Shown here: one piece after another, positions 15,687 to 24,703 of the stretch
Layout: each line of letters starts with the position of its first letter
How positions within the stretch are numbered: the first letter of the stretch is position 1
Assembly: GCF_014174475.1 (NCBI RefSeq)
Contig: NZ_JACJUD010000002.1
Location: 484,422 to 548,421 of the forward strand
Reading direction: 5' to 3'
DNA: 64,000 bases
DNA from: Aquipseudomonas ullengensis
GTDB taxonomy: Bacteria > Pseudomonadota > Gammaproteobacteria > Pseudomonadales > Pseudomonadaceae
Made by a program: the position numbers and the translations under genes
The notes under the pieces: model-generated
Seen by the model: the letters and a program-made list of their open reading frames with translations, nothing else
Told to the model about the DNA's origin: nothing
The model's database searches: none

Positions 15687-18083
15687 ATGATCACTCCCTC
15701 AATGGATACCGTCATGCGCTCTGCCAGCCCTCTGCCGTTTCAGCTTCAGCACCGTACATTGCCAGGCGCCATCTGCCTGGCGCTGGCCCTGATCAGTGGC
15801 AGCGCGAGCCTTTCGGCCCAGGCCGCCTCGCCGGTATCGGCAGTGGCTGCACCGAGCATTCCGGCCGGGCCGTTGGCGCAGGCGCTGAGCACCTTCGCCG
15901 AGCGCGCCGGTATCACCCTGTCGTACTCGCCGGACGTGGTGCGTGGCCTGAGCAGCCCGGGCCTGGCCGGTGGCGGTTCGCTGGAAGAAGGCCTGGCGAC
16001 GTTGCTCGGCAGCAGCGGCCTGGTTGCCCACAAAACGCCGTCCGGTTACGTGGTGCTGCCGGCCAAGACCGACAGCAGCCTCGAACTGGATCCCACCAAC
16101 ATCGACGCCGCGGGGACGCAGAGCGCCTTCGCGCCGGTCCCCGGCTACTTCGCCAGCAACGCCAGTAGCGCCAGCAAGACCGACAAGCCGATCCTGGAAA
16201 CCGCCCAGGCCATCAGCGTGGTCACTGCCGAGCAGATCGCCGACCGCAACGTCGACCGCGTGCAGGACGCCGTGGCCTACAGCGCCGGCGTGCGCGTGGG
16301 CAGCTCGGGCCTCGACCCGCGCTTCGACACCATCAGTGTGCGCGGTTTCGACACCACCATGTCCGCCGACTTCCTCGACGGCCTGCGCCAGCCCTACAAC
16401 GGCTGGCTGTCGATCTACGGCACCGAGGCCTACACCCTGGAACGCATCGAAGTGCTCAAGGGCCCGGCCTCGGTGCTCTACGGCCAAATCAGCCCCGGCG
16501 GCATGGTCAACCGGGTGAGCAAACGCCCCAGCCTGCTGGCGAAGAACCAGGTCGAGGTGCAGGGCGGCACCAACGACCACCAGCAGGGCCAGTTCGATAT
16601 CGGCGGCAAGCTGGATGAAGACGGCGACGTGCTGTTCCGCACCGTGGGCGTGTACCGCGACGCCGAGTACGACATCGAGCAGCTAGACAACGACGTGAGC
16701 CTGATCGCGCCGTCGCTGAGCTGGCAGATCGACCCCGACACCAGCCTGACCCTGCTGGCGCAGTACCAGGAGCGCGAAACAGCGGCCTCGCCGATGCTCT
16801 ATCAGGACGGCGACTACCTCACCGACTTCTGGCAGGGCGACGAGTATTTCGACAAGCTCGAACAGCGCCAGTGGACCGTCGGCTACGAGTTCGAACACGC
16901 CTTCAACGAGACCTTCAGCCTGCAGCAGAACCTGCGCTACGGCCAACTGGACACCACCAACCAGTACCTGCAGCCCGACGGCACCATCACCGCCGGCGTC
17001 ATGGATCGCTACGCGGTGGGCGTGTACGAGGATATGGATTCGGTGACCAGCGACACTCGCCTGGTCAGCCGCTTCGCCACCGGTGATCTGCAACACACCC
17101 TGCTGACCGGCTGGGACTACGCCTGGTACGACAGCTCGGTGCTGTATGCCAGTGGTCCTGGGCCCTCCATCGATATGAACGCCCCCGACTACCACCAGCC
17201 GGTCGGTAAACCGACCACCGCACTGGTCGACCAGGACGACCTGAGCCAGCGCAGCGGTATCTACCTGCAAGACCAGGTCGAGCTCGACCGCTGGCGCCTG
17301 TCCGGCGGCCTGCGCCGCGACTGGGTGCACGCACGCAGCAACGACAACCTTTATGGCGCCGACAGCAAGACCAGCGACTCCGCCACCACCTATCAGCTCG
17401 GCGCGCTGTACCTGTTCGACAACGGCCTGGCGCCCTATGCCAGCTATGCCGAGTCCTTCCTGCCGCAAAGCGGCAGCAACGCCGGTGGCCCGCTCAAGCC
17501 GACCGAGGGCACGCAATACGAAGTCGGCCTGAAGTACCAGCCGCCCGGCAGCAGCGCGATGTACACCGCCTCGCTCTACCACCTGACCCAAGAGAACGTG
17601 ACCACCCGCGACCCGTACGACCCGCTCAACACCGTGCAGACCGGCGAGCAGGTATCCCGTGGCCTGGAGCTGGAAGCCGTGGCTGACCTGAGCAATCGCC
17701 TGCGCTTGAACGCCAGCTACAGCTACAACGACCCCGAAGTGACCAAAAGCAACGACGGTAACGAAGGCAAGGACCCGAAAGACGTCCCGCGCCACCTGGC
17801 TGCGCTGTGGCTCGACTACAACCTGCCGTTCGGCCTGGGCTTCGGCGCCGGTGCGCGCTACACCGGCAGCGTCTATGGCGATGACATGAACACCACCAAG
17901 AGCGAGGACTACACCCTGTTCGACGCCGGCGTGCACTACGACTTCGGCGCCAGCCTGGACGGCGTGCGCCTGGCCGTGAATGCCCGCAACCTGACGGACA
18001 AGCAGTACATCAACTGCCAGGACGGTTATTGCTACCGCGGTGAAGCCCGCAGCGTAGTCACCAGCCTGAGCTACAGCTGGTGA
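15687..18083 (+). CDS. TonB-dependent siderophore receptor with N-terminal signalling domain
   Basis: 798 residues from ATG 15687; ATG 15702 and 15714 are alternatives. The signal peptide (LPGAICLALALISGSASL...AQA) is followed by an STN signalling domain (IPAGPLAQALSTFAERAGIT to SGYVVLP), which touches FecR-type proteins. The plug domain comes next (AISVVTAEQIADRN, YTLERIEVLKGPASVLYGQ), then the 22-strand barrel ending in aromatic SLSYSW. The NLTDKQYINC and CYRGEARSV stretches near the end are typical of hydroxamate-type receptors (FhuE, FoxA, FpvA relatives). The adjacent esterase instead recalls catecholate systems, so the siderophore is left open. It is coupled to the FecI/FecR genes upstream. 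Confidence 0.93.
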   Translation: MITPSMDTVMRSASPLPFQLQHRTLPGAICLALALISGSASLSAQAASPVSAVAAPSIPAGPLAQALSTFAERAGITLSYSPDVVRGLSSPGLAGGGSLEEGLATLLGSSGLVAHKTPSGYVVLPAKTDSSLELDPTNIDAAGTQSAFAPVPGYFASNASSASKTDKPILETAQAISVVTAEQIADRNVDRVQDAVAYSAGVRVGSSGLDPRFDTISVRGFDTTMSADFLDGLRQPYNGWLSIYGTEAYTLERIEVLKGPASVLYGQISPGGMVNRVSKRPSLLAKNQVEVQGGTNDHQQGQFDIGGKLDEDGDVLFRTVGVYRDAEYDIEQLDNDVSLIAPSLSWQIDPDTSLTLLAQYQERETAASPMLYQDGDYLTDFWQGDEYFDKLEQRQWTVGYEFEHAFNETFSLQQNLRYGQLDTTNQYLQPDGTITAGVMDRYAVGVYEDMDSVTSDTRLVSRFATGDLQHTLLTGWDYAWYDSSVLYASGPGPSIDMNAPDYHQPVGKPTTALVDQDDLSQRSGIYLQDQVELDRWRLSGGLRRDWVHARSNDNLYGADSKTSDSATTYQLGALYLFDNGLAPYASYAESFLPQSGSNAGGPLKPTEGTQYEVGLKYQPPGSSAMYTASLYHLTQENVTTRDPYDPLNTVQTGEQVSRGLELEAVADLSNRLRLNASYSYNDPEVTKSNDGNEGKDPKDVPRHLAALWLDYNLPFGLGFGAGARYTGSVYGDDMNTTKSEDYTLFDAGVHYDFGASLDGVRLAVNARNLTDKQYINCQDGYCYRGEARSVVTSLSYSW

Positions 18084-18934
18084 TCGCCCTGGGCTGGCTG
18101 CGCAGCGCAGCAACTGTCCTCGGCGCCCTGTTGCTGGGTGGCTTGAATGCCGCCCAGGCCGAACCGGTAACCCTGGACGGTACCGAGCAATGGCAGATGA
18201 AAAGCGCCGAAGGGCGCGACTACCGCATCATGGTCAGCCTGCCGGAGGGCGACGTGCCCTATACCGGCGGCTACCCGGTGATCTATGTGGTGGATGGCAA
18301 CGCGCTGTTCCCGGCCTTGCATGCCGCCAAGCGCACCCAGGACCGTTTGAAGGGCTCGATTGTGGTCGCCATCGGCTACCCGAGCGATACGCCGTACGAC
18401 TTCAACCGCCGCGCCTTCGACCTCTCGCCGCCGCAACCGGCGGAGCGCAACGACCCGCCCCAGGGCGGCCAGGACCTGTTTCTCGACTTCATCGAAAAAC
18501 GCCTGATGCCCAAGGTCAACGAGCGCTTCAAGGTCGACCAGGACCAGCGCAGCCTGGTGGGTTGGTCTTTCGGTGGCATGTTCGGCGTCTACACCCTGTT
18601 CACCCGGCCGGCGCTGTTCCAGCATGTGATCGCCATCAGCCCGAGCCTGTGGTGGCGCGATCGCTACCTGCTGGCGCACGAGCGCGCATTCACCCAACAG
18701 GCCCACGCCGGCAAGATCGACCTGACCCACAGCAGCCTGACCATGCTCATCGGCGACCGCGAAATGCCCCAGGAAATCCAGGATGCGCGCTCGCTGCAAC
18801 TGCGCCTGGAAAACCTCTCGCAATACGGGCTGCGCAGCGACTTCCAGATCGAAGCGGGCGAAGACCACATGTCGATGCCGTTCCGTGTCCCCACGCGGGT
18901 GCTGGACGAACTGCTCAGCACCCGGCGCTTCTGA
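18080..18934 (+). CDS. periplasmic alpha/beta hydrolase, siderophore esterase-like (IroE/PfeE type)
   Basis: 284 residues from GTG 18080, which overlaps the receptor stop codon by four bases, so the genes are coupled. The signal peptide (AATVLGALLLGGLNAAQA) predicts export. The esterase fold shows the nucleophile elbow GWSFGG with Ser163, a probable acid in IGDRE (Asp226) and His263 in EDHMSMP. Secreted esterases of this group (IroE, PfeE) cut ester bonds of tri-catechol siderophores in the periplasm to release iron. Cleavage of the siderophore brought in by the neighbouring receptor is the likely job. Confidence 0.85.
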   Translation: MIALGWLRSAATVLGALLLGGLNAAQAEPVTLDGTEQWQMKSAEGRDYRIMVSLPEGDVPYTGGYPVIYVVDGNALFPALHAAKRTQDRLKGSIVVAIGYPSDTPYDFNRRAFDLSPPQPAERNDPPQGGQDLFLDFIEKRLMPKVNERFKVDQDQRSLVGWSFGGMFGVYTLFTRPALFQHVIAISPSLWWRDRYLLAHERAFTQQAHAGKIDLTHSSLTMLIGDREMPQEIQDARSLQLRLENLSQYGLRSDFQIEAGEDHMSMPFRVPTRVLDELLSTRRF

Positions 18935-18950
18935 GTCGCCGGGCTAGCGG

Positions 18951-19343
18951 CTAGTCCTCGAAGCGCTCCCCGTGGTCGCGGTCGTGTGCGTAGCGATGGG
19001 TGAGCGCAAAGGCCGGCAACCAGGCCTCGCGGCGCACGACCCAGCTTTCGTAGGTGGGGATCAGCTGGTTGGGCGCATCCAGGGCGCCCAGGTGCACTTC
19101 GACTTCGTCGGCGGTGCGTGAGAACACCGACGAGCCGCAGCGCGGGCAAAAATGCCGTCCGGCGTAGTTGCCCGTTTCGCCCTCGATGGTCACCGCCGCC
19201 TCGGGGAAGATCGCCGAGGCGTGGAACAGCGCGCCATGGTGCTTGCGGCAGTCGAGACAGTGGCAAAGGCCGACCCGATAGGGGCGTCCCGTCGCGACAA
19301 GTCGCACATCGCCGCACAGGCAGCCGCCGGTGAATCGCTCCAT
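18951..19343 (-). CDS. GFA (glutathione-dependent formaldehyde-activating) family protein
   Basis: A 130-residue zinc protein. The CENP-V/GFA cysteine pattern is complete: GGCLCGDVR at 7-14, CHCLDCRKHHGALFHASAIF near 27, and FCPRCGSSVFSR near 65. The family binds zinc and was first described in formaldehyde conversion with glutathione, but most members have no proven reaction. It is convergent with the esterase gene and is probably a separate transcription unit. Confidence 0.88.
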   Translation of the reverse strand: MERFTGGCLCGDVRLVATGRPYRVGLCHCLDCRKHHGALFHASAIFPEAAVTIEGETGNYAGRHFCPRCGSSVFSRTADEVEVHLGALDAPNQLIPTYESWVVRREAWLPAFALTHRYAHDRDHGERFED

Positions 19344-19719
19344 GGTGCGTCTCCTCTGACATCACGTGCTTGTACTGGTTATAGCGAATGCGCTGATGGC
19401 GGCCACGCTCTTGCGTGGGAGCAATCCGGCAGCTGGAGGGTGGGGTGATCGGCAGTTGAGAGTAGGGCGGGTGGCTTCTGTTACGCGGGGACGCTGGAGC
19501 GTCAACGGCTACATTCCCACGCGGAGCGTGGAACGATCAGTAAAAGCTGGCGGACAAGTAAACGTTGTCCACCCTACAGAGTTCTCGAGATCACGTAGGG
19601 TGGAAAACCGCGCAGCGTTTTCCACCGTGCAGATATCCAGGCTACTTGCTAAAGGGGGTAGGAGAGCCGGCCTGGGAAGCTGTAGATTCAGCCCATACCA
19701 CGCGAGTAAGAGCCCCTAC
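19344..19719. repeat. intergenic region with short palindromes
   Basis: Palindromic units are ggacaagtaaacgttgtcc at about 19552, and a ggtggaaaac / gttttccacc pair at 19599-19626. Another is the tagggcgggtgg motif near 19463, which recurs at 20224 and 31459. I see no gene here, although an open frame runs through it into the following gene. Confidence 0.5.
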
Positions 19720-20220
19720 ATGGACAGTTTTGCTGCCGTTTATCGAACCTTCGAGCTGGCCGCCTCCGGAGACGGAAAAAGCCTGGCCCTTCTGGCCGCG
19801 ATCTACGTGAGTGCAGTGATGCTGTCGTCGGCCATCTACCTGCGGCTGATATGGCATTGGCCCAGCACGACGGGGCAACTCATCCGCCAAGAAGTCGCGA
19901 CGTTCGGTGGCAAGGAATATGTCCAGTCGCAACAGAACTACCTGGCCAAGGTCGAGTACACCTACGAAGTGGATGGCCAGCGTTACACGGGTAATCGCCT
20001 GTCGCCGTGGAAAGTCATGGCGAGCGCCAATGCCCGTATCGTGCTCCAGGCGCAAATGCAGGGAATCGATATCGACTCCGCAGGCGGGGTGACGGTTTAT
20101 TACAACCCCCGAAAACCGACCAAGAGCTACCTGATTCGATCCGGACCAATCAAGCAGACGGTAACTCTCTTGGCAGGGGTCGCGCCATTGATCGCTTATG
20201 CCTGGTACTTCGGCAGTTGA
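19720..20220 (+). CDS. DUF3592 domain membrane protein
   Basis: 166 residues from ATG 19720. The first helix is SLALLAAIYVSAVMLSSAIY, the last VTLLAGVAPLIAYAWYF. Between them is a periplasmic beta domain (YTYEVDGQRYTGNRLSPW, then VTVYYNPRKPTKSYLI), the hallmark of DUF3592. The function of the family is unknown. The open frame extends 354 bases further upstream, but that part only translates repeat sequence and is excluded. Confidence 0.72.
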   Translation: MDSFAAVYRTFELAASGDGKSLALLAAIYVSAVMLSSAIYLRLIWHWPSTTGQLIRQEVATFGGKEYVQSQQNYLAKVEYTYEVDGQRYTGNRLSPWKVMASANARIVLQAQMQGIDIDSAGGVTVYYNPRKPTKSYLIRSGPIKQTVTLLAGVAPLIAYAWYFGS

Positions 20221-20276
20221 GAGTAGGGCGGGTGAAACCCGCGCAACCGCTCACGCGGGTTTCACCCGCCCTACAG
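20221..20276. repeat. intergenic inverted repeat (gggcgggtgaaacccgcg)
   Basis: gggcgggtgaaacccgcg at 20226 and its complement cgcgggtttcacccgccc near 20254 form a long hairpin just after the DUF3592 stop codon. There is no T-run, so it is a repeat element rather than a clear terminator; it may still end or stabilise the transcript. Confidence 0.6.
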
Positions 20277-20382
20277 CACTACTTGCTGCTACGACAGCAG
20301 CCGTTTTCCAGGCGATAGCACGGCATGGGGCATAGACTGCTTTCATGTTATGCACACGTCACGCCAAGGGAGCTCATTCTTT

Positions 20383-21204
20383 ATGGACCATAAACTAACT
20401 TCCAAGGTCGCGATCATTACGGGTGCAGCCCAAGGGATTGGCGCCGCGATTGCACGACTCTTCGTGCAAGAAGGCTGCTTTGTCTACGTCACCGATATAA
20501 ACGACGAACTCGGCAAAGCGGTCGCAAATTCACTGGGCGATCGCGCCTGTTATCTGCGCCTGGATGTGCGGTGCGAAGAAGATTGGCAGCGTGCGGCGAC
20601 GCAGGTAATGAAGGACCACGGCAGCTGGAACGTCCTGGTGAACAATGCGGGTATTACCGGATTTGAGCGAGGTGCCGTGCGGCATGATCCGGAACATGCG
20701 CGTCTGGAGGACTGGCACGATGTGCATCGCACAAATCTCGACGGTGTATTCCTGGGCTGCAAGTACGCCATTCGCGCCATGCGCCATTCAGGCGCTGGCT
20801 CCATTATCAACATCTCATCTCGCTCCGGCCTGGTCGGCATTCCAGGTGCCGCAGCCTACGCATCGTCCAAGGCTGCCGTTCGTAACCACACCAAGACGGT
20901 GGCGCTGTACTGCGCCGAGCAAGGACTGAAAGTCCGATGCAACTCGATTCACCCGGCAGCCATTCTCACGCCCATCTGGGAGCCCATGCTGGGTACTGAT
21001 GCAGGGCGTGATGCGCGAATGGCTGACTTGGTTCGAGACACTCCGCTCAGACGATTCGGGATGCCCGAAGAAGTGGCCGCCCTGGCCCTGTTACTCGCCT
21101 CGGATGAGGCTGCATACATCACCGGCAGTGAGTTCAACATTGACGGCGGCCTGTTGGCAGGGTCGGCGGCAACGCCCACCGTAGTGGAAGACAGCGGAAC
21201 CTAG
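20383..21204 (+). CDS. SDR-family NAD(P)-dependent oxidoreductase
   Basis: 273 residues from ATG 20383, chosen because AAGGGAG lies upstream and the fold begins at once; ATG 20350 would add 11 residues. The Rossmann motif is [14 protein letters not shown] occurs in [10 protein letters not shown], the catalytic Ser is in NISSRSG, and YASSK supplies Tyr and Lys. The C-terminal end [11 protein letters not shown] is typical of classical SDRs. The substrate is unknown. Third-position GC looks lower than in the neighbours, which could reflect recent transfer. Confidence 0.88.
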   Translation: MDHKLTSKVAIITGAAQGIGAAIARLFVQEGCFVYVTDINDELGKAVANSLGDRACYLRLDVRCEEDWQRAATQVMKDHGSWNVLVNNAGITGFERGAVRHDPEHARLEDWHDVHRTNLDGVFLGCKYAIRAMRHSGAGSIINISSRSGLVGIPGAAAYASSKAAVRNHTKTVALYCAEQGLKVRCNSIHPAAILTPIWEPMLGTDAGRDARMADLVRDTPLRRFGMPEEVAALALLLASDEAAYITGSEFNIDGGLLAGSAATPTVVEDSGT

Positions 21205-21330
21205 TCCAACAGCGCGTGAAGGGCGATTTCTGGCCGGTTTCCGTCATCGGCAATTGAACAGGTACGGATAGCCAGTCACTTAATGCTGAGCGGCTGGGCT
21301 AGCTATCCGCCGATCACCCTCCAACACCCC

Positions 21331-22035
21331 TCAATCGCGCTTCGGAATCGCCAACCCGCGAATCACTGCCGGGCGGCTGACGAAAGCCTCCAGCGCGCGC
21401 TGCACATTGGGGAAGCGGTGGAACTCCACCAGTTCGCCAGCGCCGTAGAAGCCCACCAGGTTGCGGATCCACGGGAAGCAGGCGATGTCGGCGATGCTGT
21501 AGGCGTCGCCCATGATCCATTTGCGGTTTTCCAGGCGGCGGTCGAGGACGCCGAGTAGGCGTTTGGCTTCGTCGACGTAGCGGTCACGCGGGCGTTTGTC
21601 GTCGAAGTCCTTGCCGGCGAACTTATGGAAGAAGCCAACCTGGCCGAACATCGGGCCGATGCCGCCCATCTGGAACATCAGCCACTGGATGGTTTCGTAG
21701 CGGCCGGCGGCGTCCTGGGGGATGAGCTGGCCGGTCTTGTCGGCGAGGTAAATCAGGATCGCGCCAGACTCGAACAGCGGCAGGGCTTTGCCGTCCGGGC
21801 CGTTGGGGTCGATGATCGCCGGGATCTTGTTGTTCGGGTTGAGCGAGAGGAATTCCGGGGTGAGCTGGTCGTTGGTTTCGAAGCTGACCAGGTGCGGCTC
21901 GTAGGGCAGGCCGATCTCTTCCAGCATGATCGAGACCTTGACCCCGTTGGGCGTCGGCAGCGAATAGAGCTGCAGGCGCTCGGGGTGGGCGGCGGGCCAT
22001 TTGCGGGTGATGGGGTAGGCGCTGAGGTCTGACAT
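21331..22035 (-). CDS. glutathione S-transferase family protein (Nu-class, YfcG/YghU-like)
   Basis: 234 residues from the ATG at 22035 (MSDLSAYPITRKWP). The thioredoxin-like half shows SLPTPNGVKVSIMLEEIGLP, NPNNKIPAII and the glutathione-binding ESGAILIYLADKTG; the helical half contains DAYSIADIACFPWI. The PNGVKVSIML start and the long central helix region match the bacterial YfcG/YghU group, which reduces disulfides with two bound glutathiones. An upstream in-frame ATG at 22101 would add 22 residues that look non-native. Confidence 0.9.
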   Translation of the reverse strand: MSDLSAYPITRKWPAAHPERLQLYSLPTPNGVKVSIMLEEIGLPYEPHLVSFETNDQLTPEFLSLNPNNKIPAIIDPNGPDGKALPLFESGAILIYLADKTGQLIPQDAAGRYETIQWLMFQMGGIGPMFGQVGFFHKFAGKDFDDKRPRDRYVDEAKRLLGVLDRRLENRKWIMGDAYSIADIACFPWIRNLVGFYGAGELVEFHRFPNVQRALEAFVSRPAVIRGLAIPKRD

Positions 22036-22206
22036 GCGAACTCCGGTCGGGATGGCAAAAAGGCAGGATAGCGGGCCGAGCACACAGGCGTGAATGCGCA
22101 TCCTGTTTTTACCTGGCCCGCGAGAAGGCGGTATGGTTCGCCCCCATGGCTTTGTTCCCCACGCGATTGGCGTGGCAACCCTTCAACGCAGCCCAAGGAG
22201 AACCTG

Positions 22207-22644
22207 ATGAGCCTGCACGGCGATTACGATTCGCAGAACATCTTTGCCAAGATCATTCGTGGCGAAGCCCCTTGCTACAAGCTGTACGAGGACGACGACG
22301 TGCTCGCCTTCCTCGATGTATTCCCGCAGTCCTACGGCCACACGCTGGTGATTCCCAAGCGTTCGGCGGCGCGCAATATCCTTGAAGTCGACCCGGGTGC
22401 CCTGAGCAAGATGGCCCTGGCGGTGCAGAAGCTCACCCGCGTGCTGGTGGCGGAACTGGAGCCGGCCGGTGTGCAGGTGGCGCAGTTCAACGGCAACCCG
22501 GCTGGGCAGACGGTATTCCACATTCACATGCACATCGTGCCGCGCTACGAGGGTGACACGCTGGGTGTGCACGCCAGTCAGAAGGCTGATGCGGCAGAAC
22601 TGGAGAAGCTGCAGGCGCGTTTGGTGAAGCGGCTCAACGGCTAA
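22207..22644 (+). CDS. HIT-family (histidine triad) nucleotide hydrolase
   Basis: 145 residues. The triad HIHMHIV near residue 103 carries the active-site histidines, and the usual N-terminal part is present (NIFAKIIRGEAPCYKLYEDD, VFPQSYGHTLVIPKR). The start is ATG 22207 with AAGGAG eleven bases upstream. Family members hydrolyse AMP-lysine or dinucleotide phosphoramidates; the physiological substrate is not known. It is divergent from the GST gene and ends at a hairpin terminator. Confidence 0.92.
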   Translation: MSLHGDYDSQNIFAKIIRGEAPCYKLYEDDDVLAFLDVFPQSYGHTLVIPKRSAARNILEVDPGALSKMALAVQKLTRVLVAELEPAGVQVAQFNGNPAGQTVFHIHMHIVPRYEGDTLGVHASQKADAAELEKLQARLVKRLNG

Positions 22645-22662
22645 GCAATCCGGATGGGAAGA

Positions 22663-22696
22663 GGGCGTGCCGGTGATGCTGGCATGCCCTTTTTTA
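22663..22696 (+). terminator. rho-independent terminator of the HIT gene
   Basis: The arms gggcgtgcc and ggcatgccc form a stem with one mismatch around a nine-base loop and are followed by TTTTTT, 18 bases after the stop codon. Confidence 0.8.
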
Positions 22697-22743
22697 TGGC
22701 TATGTCCCAATAGCGTGTTGCCCCTCGCTCGCTCAGCCCCGAG

Positions 22744-22892
22744 CTGGATTCCCGCCTGCGCGGGACAGCGCTTGCGCTGAACGCACTTCAGTGCGGCCCG
22801 AATGGGCGAGCTCAGCGAGTAATGACGAAGTAGGGGGTGTGGCACATCGTCGTCCCACCCACTCCGTCATTCCCGCGCAGGCGGGAATCCAG
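22744..22892. mobile_element. possible 149-bp MITE-like element with 22-bp inverted ends
   Basis: A perfect 22-base inverted repeat lies at 22744-22765 (ctggattcccgcctgcgc...) and 22871-22892 (...gcgcaggcgggaatccag). The interior has no gene. The same core (tggattcccgcc...cgggaatgacg) is scattered in many proteobacterial genomes, and a related half-unit lies near 31264. It could also be two separate intergenic palindromes that happen to face each other. Confidence 0.45.
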
Positions 22893-22951
22893 AGGAGTCC
22901 GGCAGCACCGAAGGCGGTTGCCCGCTCAATCCTCGGGGAGCGGTGATGCGC

Positions 22952-24391
22952 TTACTTCTTGCTGTCCATCGCGTTGAGGATGGTGAAGAACAGGTCGGTC
23001 TGGTCGGTCAGGCCGGTGACGTTGGCGGCGTGCGGGCCGTAGGCGGCGATGCGCAGTTGGCTGCCGGTGTGTTCCTGCGAGCTGCCTTCGGAGTTGCCGT
23101 AGCTGATGGCCATCGGGGCGCCATCCTTGGTGGTGAGCATCTGGCTCAGGCCGGGCGCCGAGGTTTCCGGGGCGACGATCTGGCTGGAGTGGGCGTGGTC
23201 GGCGGTGACGATGACCAGGGTGTTGCCATCGGCCTTGGCGAAGGCCAGGGCTTTTTGCACGGCTTCGTCGAGGTCGACGGTTTCACCGATCTGCCCGCAT
23301 GGGTTGGCGGCGTGGTCCTGCTTGTCGATGGAGGCGCCTTCGACCTGGAGGAAGAAACCCTTGCGGTTGTCCTTGAGCAGATCGATGGCCTTGACCGTCA
23401 TGTCGGCCAGGGTCGGGATATCGGCGGTACGCTCTGCATTGGGTTGGCAGACCACGGCGGGCTGGTTGAGATTGCCGTGGTAGCTGGCCTGTGGGCCGAG
23501 CCAGCGCACCGGCATGTTGCCGGCGGAGAACAGGCCCAGCAGCGGCTGTTTCTGGTTGGCGCTCTTCACTGCCTTGAGGCCGTTGAGGTTGTCCACCAGT
23601 TGGAAGCCGCGCTCGCTAGCCTGGGCGCGCAGGGTCTTGCCGCTCCATTTGCCGGCCTTGGCCGTTTCATTGAAGGTCGCGGAGCCGCCGCCGAGAACCA
23701 CGTCCGGGCGGGTGTTGAGCAGTTGTTCGCTGATCGAGCCGAGGCCGCCGTTTTCCAGGGCGTTGCTCGGGCACTGGCTGCTGGTGGCGTTGGGGCCGTA
23801 GCACTTGCGCCCGGTGACGTGGGAGAACAGCGCCGCCGGGGTGGCGTCCTGGATTTCCGCGGTGGAGACGTTGCCGGTGGCCTTGCCGTTCTGCTTGGCG
23901 ATTTCCAGCAGGGTCTTGTGCGGCTTCTCGTGGATGTCCACGCCCAGGGCGCCGTTGTAGGTTTTCACCCCGGCCGACCAGGCGGTGGCGGAGGCGGCGG
24001 AGTCGGTCACGTAGTCCGGCAGGCCGCTGTCCTTGTGCAGGGCGTAGTGGGTGTACTGGCCGGTCAGCGGCAGGGCGTCGATGCCCTTGAAGAAGCCGCC
24101 GGCGCCCAGGGCGTAGTTACGCGCGATGGTGATTTCCGAGTCGCCCATGCCATCGCCGATCAGCAGGATGACGTTCTTCGCGGTCTTGTCGCTGAGCGAG
24201 TCTTTCAGCGCGTCGGTGAGGTCGCGGCTGACCCGGCGGGCGCCGCCATATTCGGTGATGTCGCCACGCGCCTGGCGGTTCATCAGGGCCTTGGCGTCCT
24301 GCGGGTCGTCCTTGGCGAAACTCGGCGCGGCGCTGCCCAGCAGGGCGGCGGAAATGGCGAGGGAGAGGGTCAGCGGAGTGCGAATGATCAT
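22952..24391 (-). CDS. phoA: alkaline phosphatase (PhoA type)
   Basis: 479 residues, close to E. coli PhoA (471). A signal peptide ([20 protein letters not shown], then AAPSFA) directs it to the periplasm. The first metal motif is [11 protein letters not shown], the nucleophile serine lies in DSAASATAW, zinc ligands appear in [14 protein letters not shown] and VTADHAHSS, and a late [16 protein letters not shown] supplies the last histidine. It releases phosphate from phosphomonoesters in the periplasm. I looked for a Pho box before the start and saw none that was convincing. The gene is isolated in this window. Confidence 0.92.
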   Translation of the reverse strand: MIIRTPLTLSLAISAALLGSAAPSFAKDDPQDAKALMNRQARGDITEYGGARRVSRDLTDALKDSLSDKTAKNVILLIGDGMGDSEITIARNYALGAGGFFKGIDALPLTGQYTHYALHKDSGLPDYVTDSAASATAWSAGVKTYNGALGVDIHEKPHKTLLEIAKQNGKATGNVSTAEIQDATPAALFSHVTGRKCYGPNATSSQCPSNALENGGLGSISEQLLNTRPDVVLGGGSATFNETAKAGKWSGKTLRAQASERGFQLVDNLNGLKAVKSANQKQPLLGLFSAGNMPVRWLGPQASYHGNLNQPAVVCQPNAERTADIPTLADMTVKAIDLLKDNRKGFFLQVEGASIDKQDHAANPCGQIGETVDLDEAVQKALAFAKADGNTLVIVTADHAHSSQIVAPETSAPGLSQMLTTKDGAPMAISYGNSEGSSQEHTGSQLRIAAYGPHAANVTGLTDQTDLFFTILNAMDSKK

Positions 24392-24703
24392 GCGAAAAGT
24401 CCCTGTATCAAGTGATGGAGGAGGGCGTGATTCGGGACTGCGCCAGTGTGCCTGGCCCCGCTATCGATCAAGCAAGGCGAGGGTAGGGGGCGTTGATTAA
24501 GCTCGGATGACAGGGCCGGGCGAGGTGCCTGGAGTGAGGCGCAGCGCACGTATGGGGCAGAAGGCCGGGGCGCCTCCGGTAGGCTGTCGGGGCCGTTTTT
24601 CTGCCAGACGGGGAGCATCGACTAAAGTCAAAACCATGCATTTGTGGACACGATGGAGCGGTGCCGGGCCCGGCGCCGTCGAACATGCCAAGGACCAGCA
24701 GCC
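24392..24703. other. intergenic region between divergent phoA and HD-GYP genes
   Basis: 312 bases between two divergent genes. It should hold both promoters, but I see no clear sigma-70 or Pho box match. AAGGACC at 24690 is the ribosome binding site of the right-hand gene. No gene is credible here. Confidence 0.4.

Noticed and set aside
19366..19719. Upstream extension of the DUF3592 reading frame
   Set aside because: The extra 118 codons translate intergenic palindromes; the conserved protein begins at ATG 19720.
24392..24480. Expected Pho box before phoA
   Set aside because: No pair of CTGTCAT-like half-sites with an 11-base period could be found; only the porin gene has a convincing Pho box.
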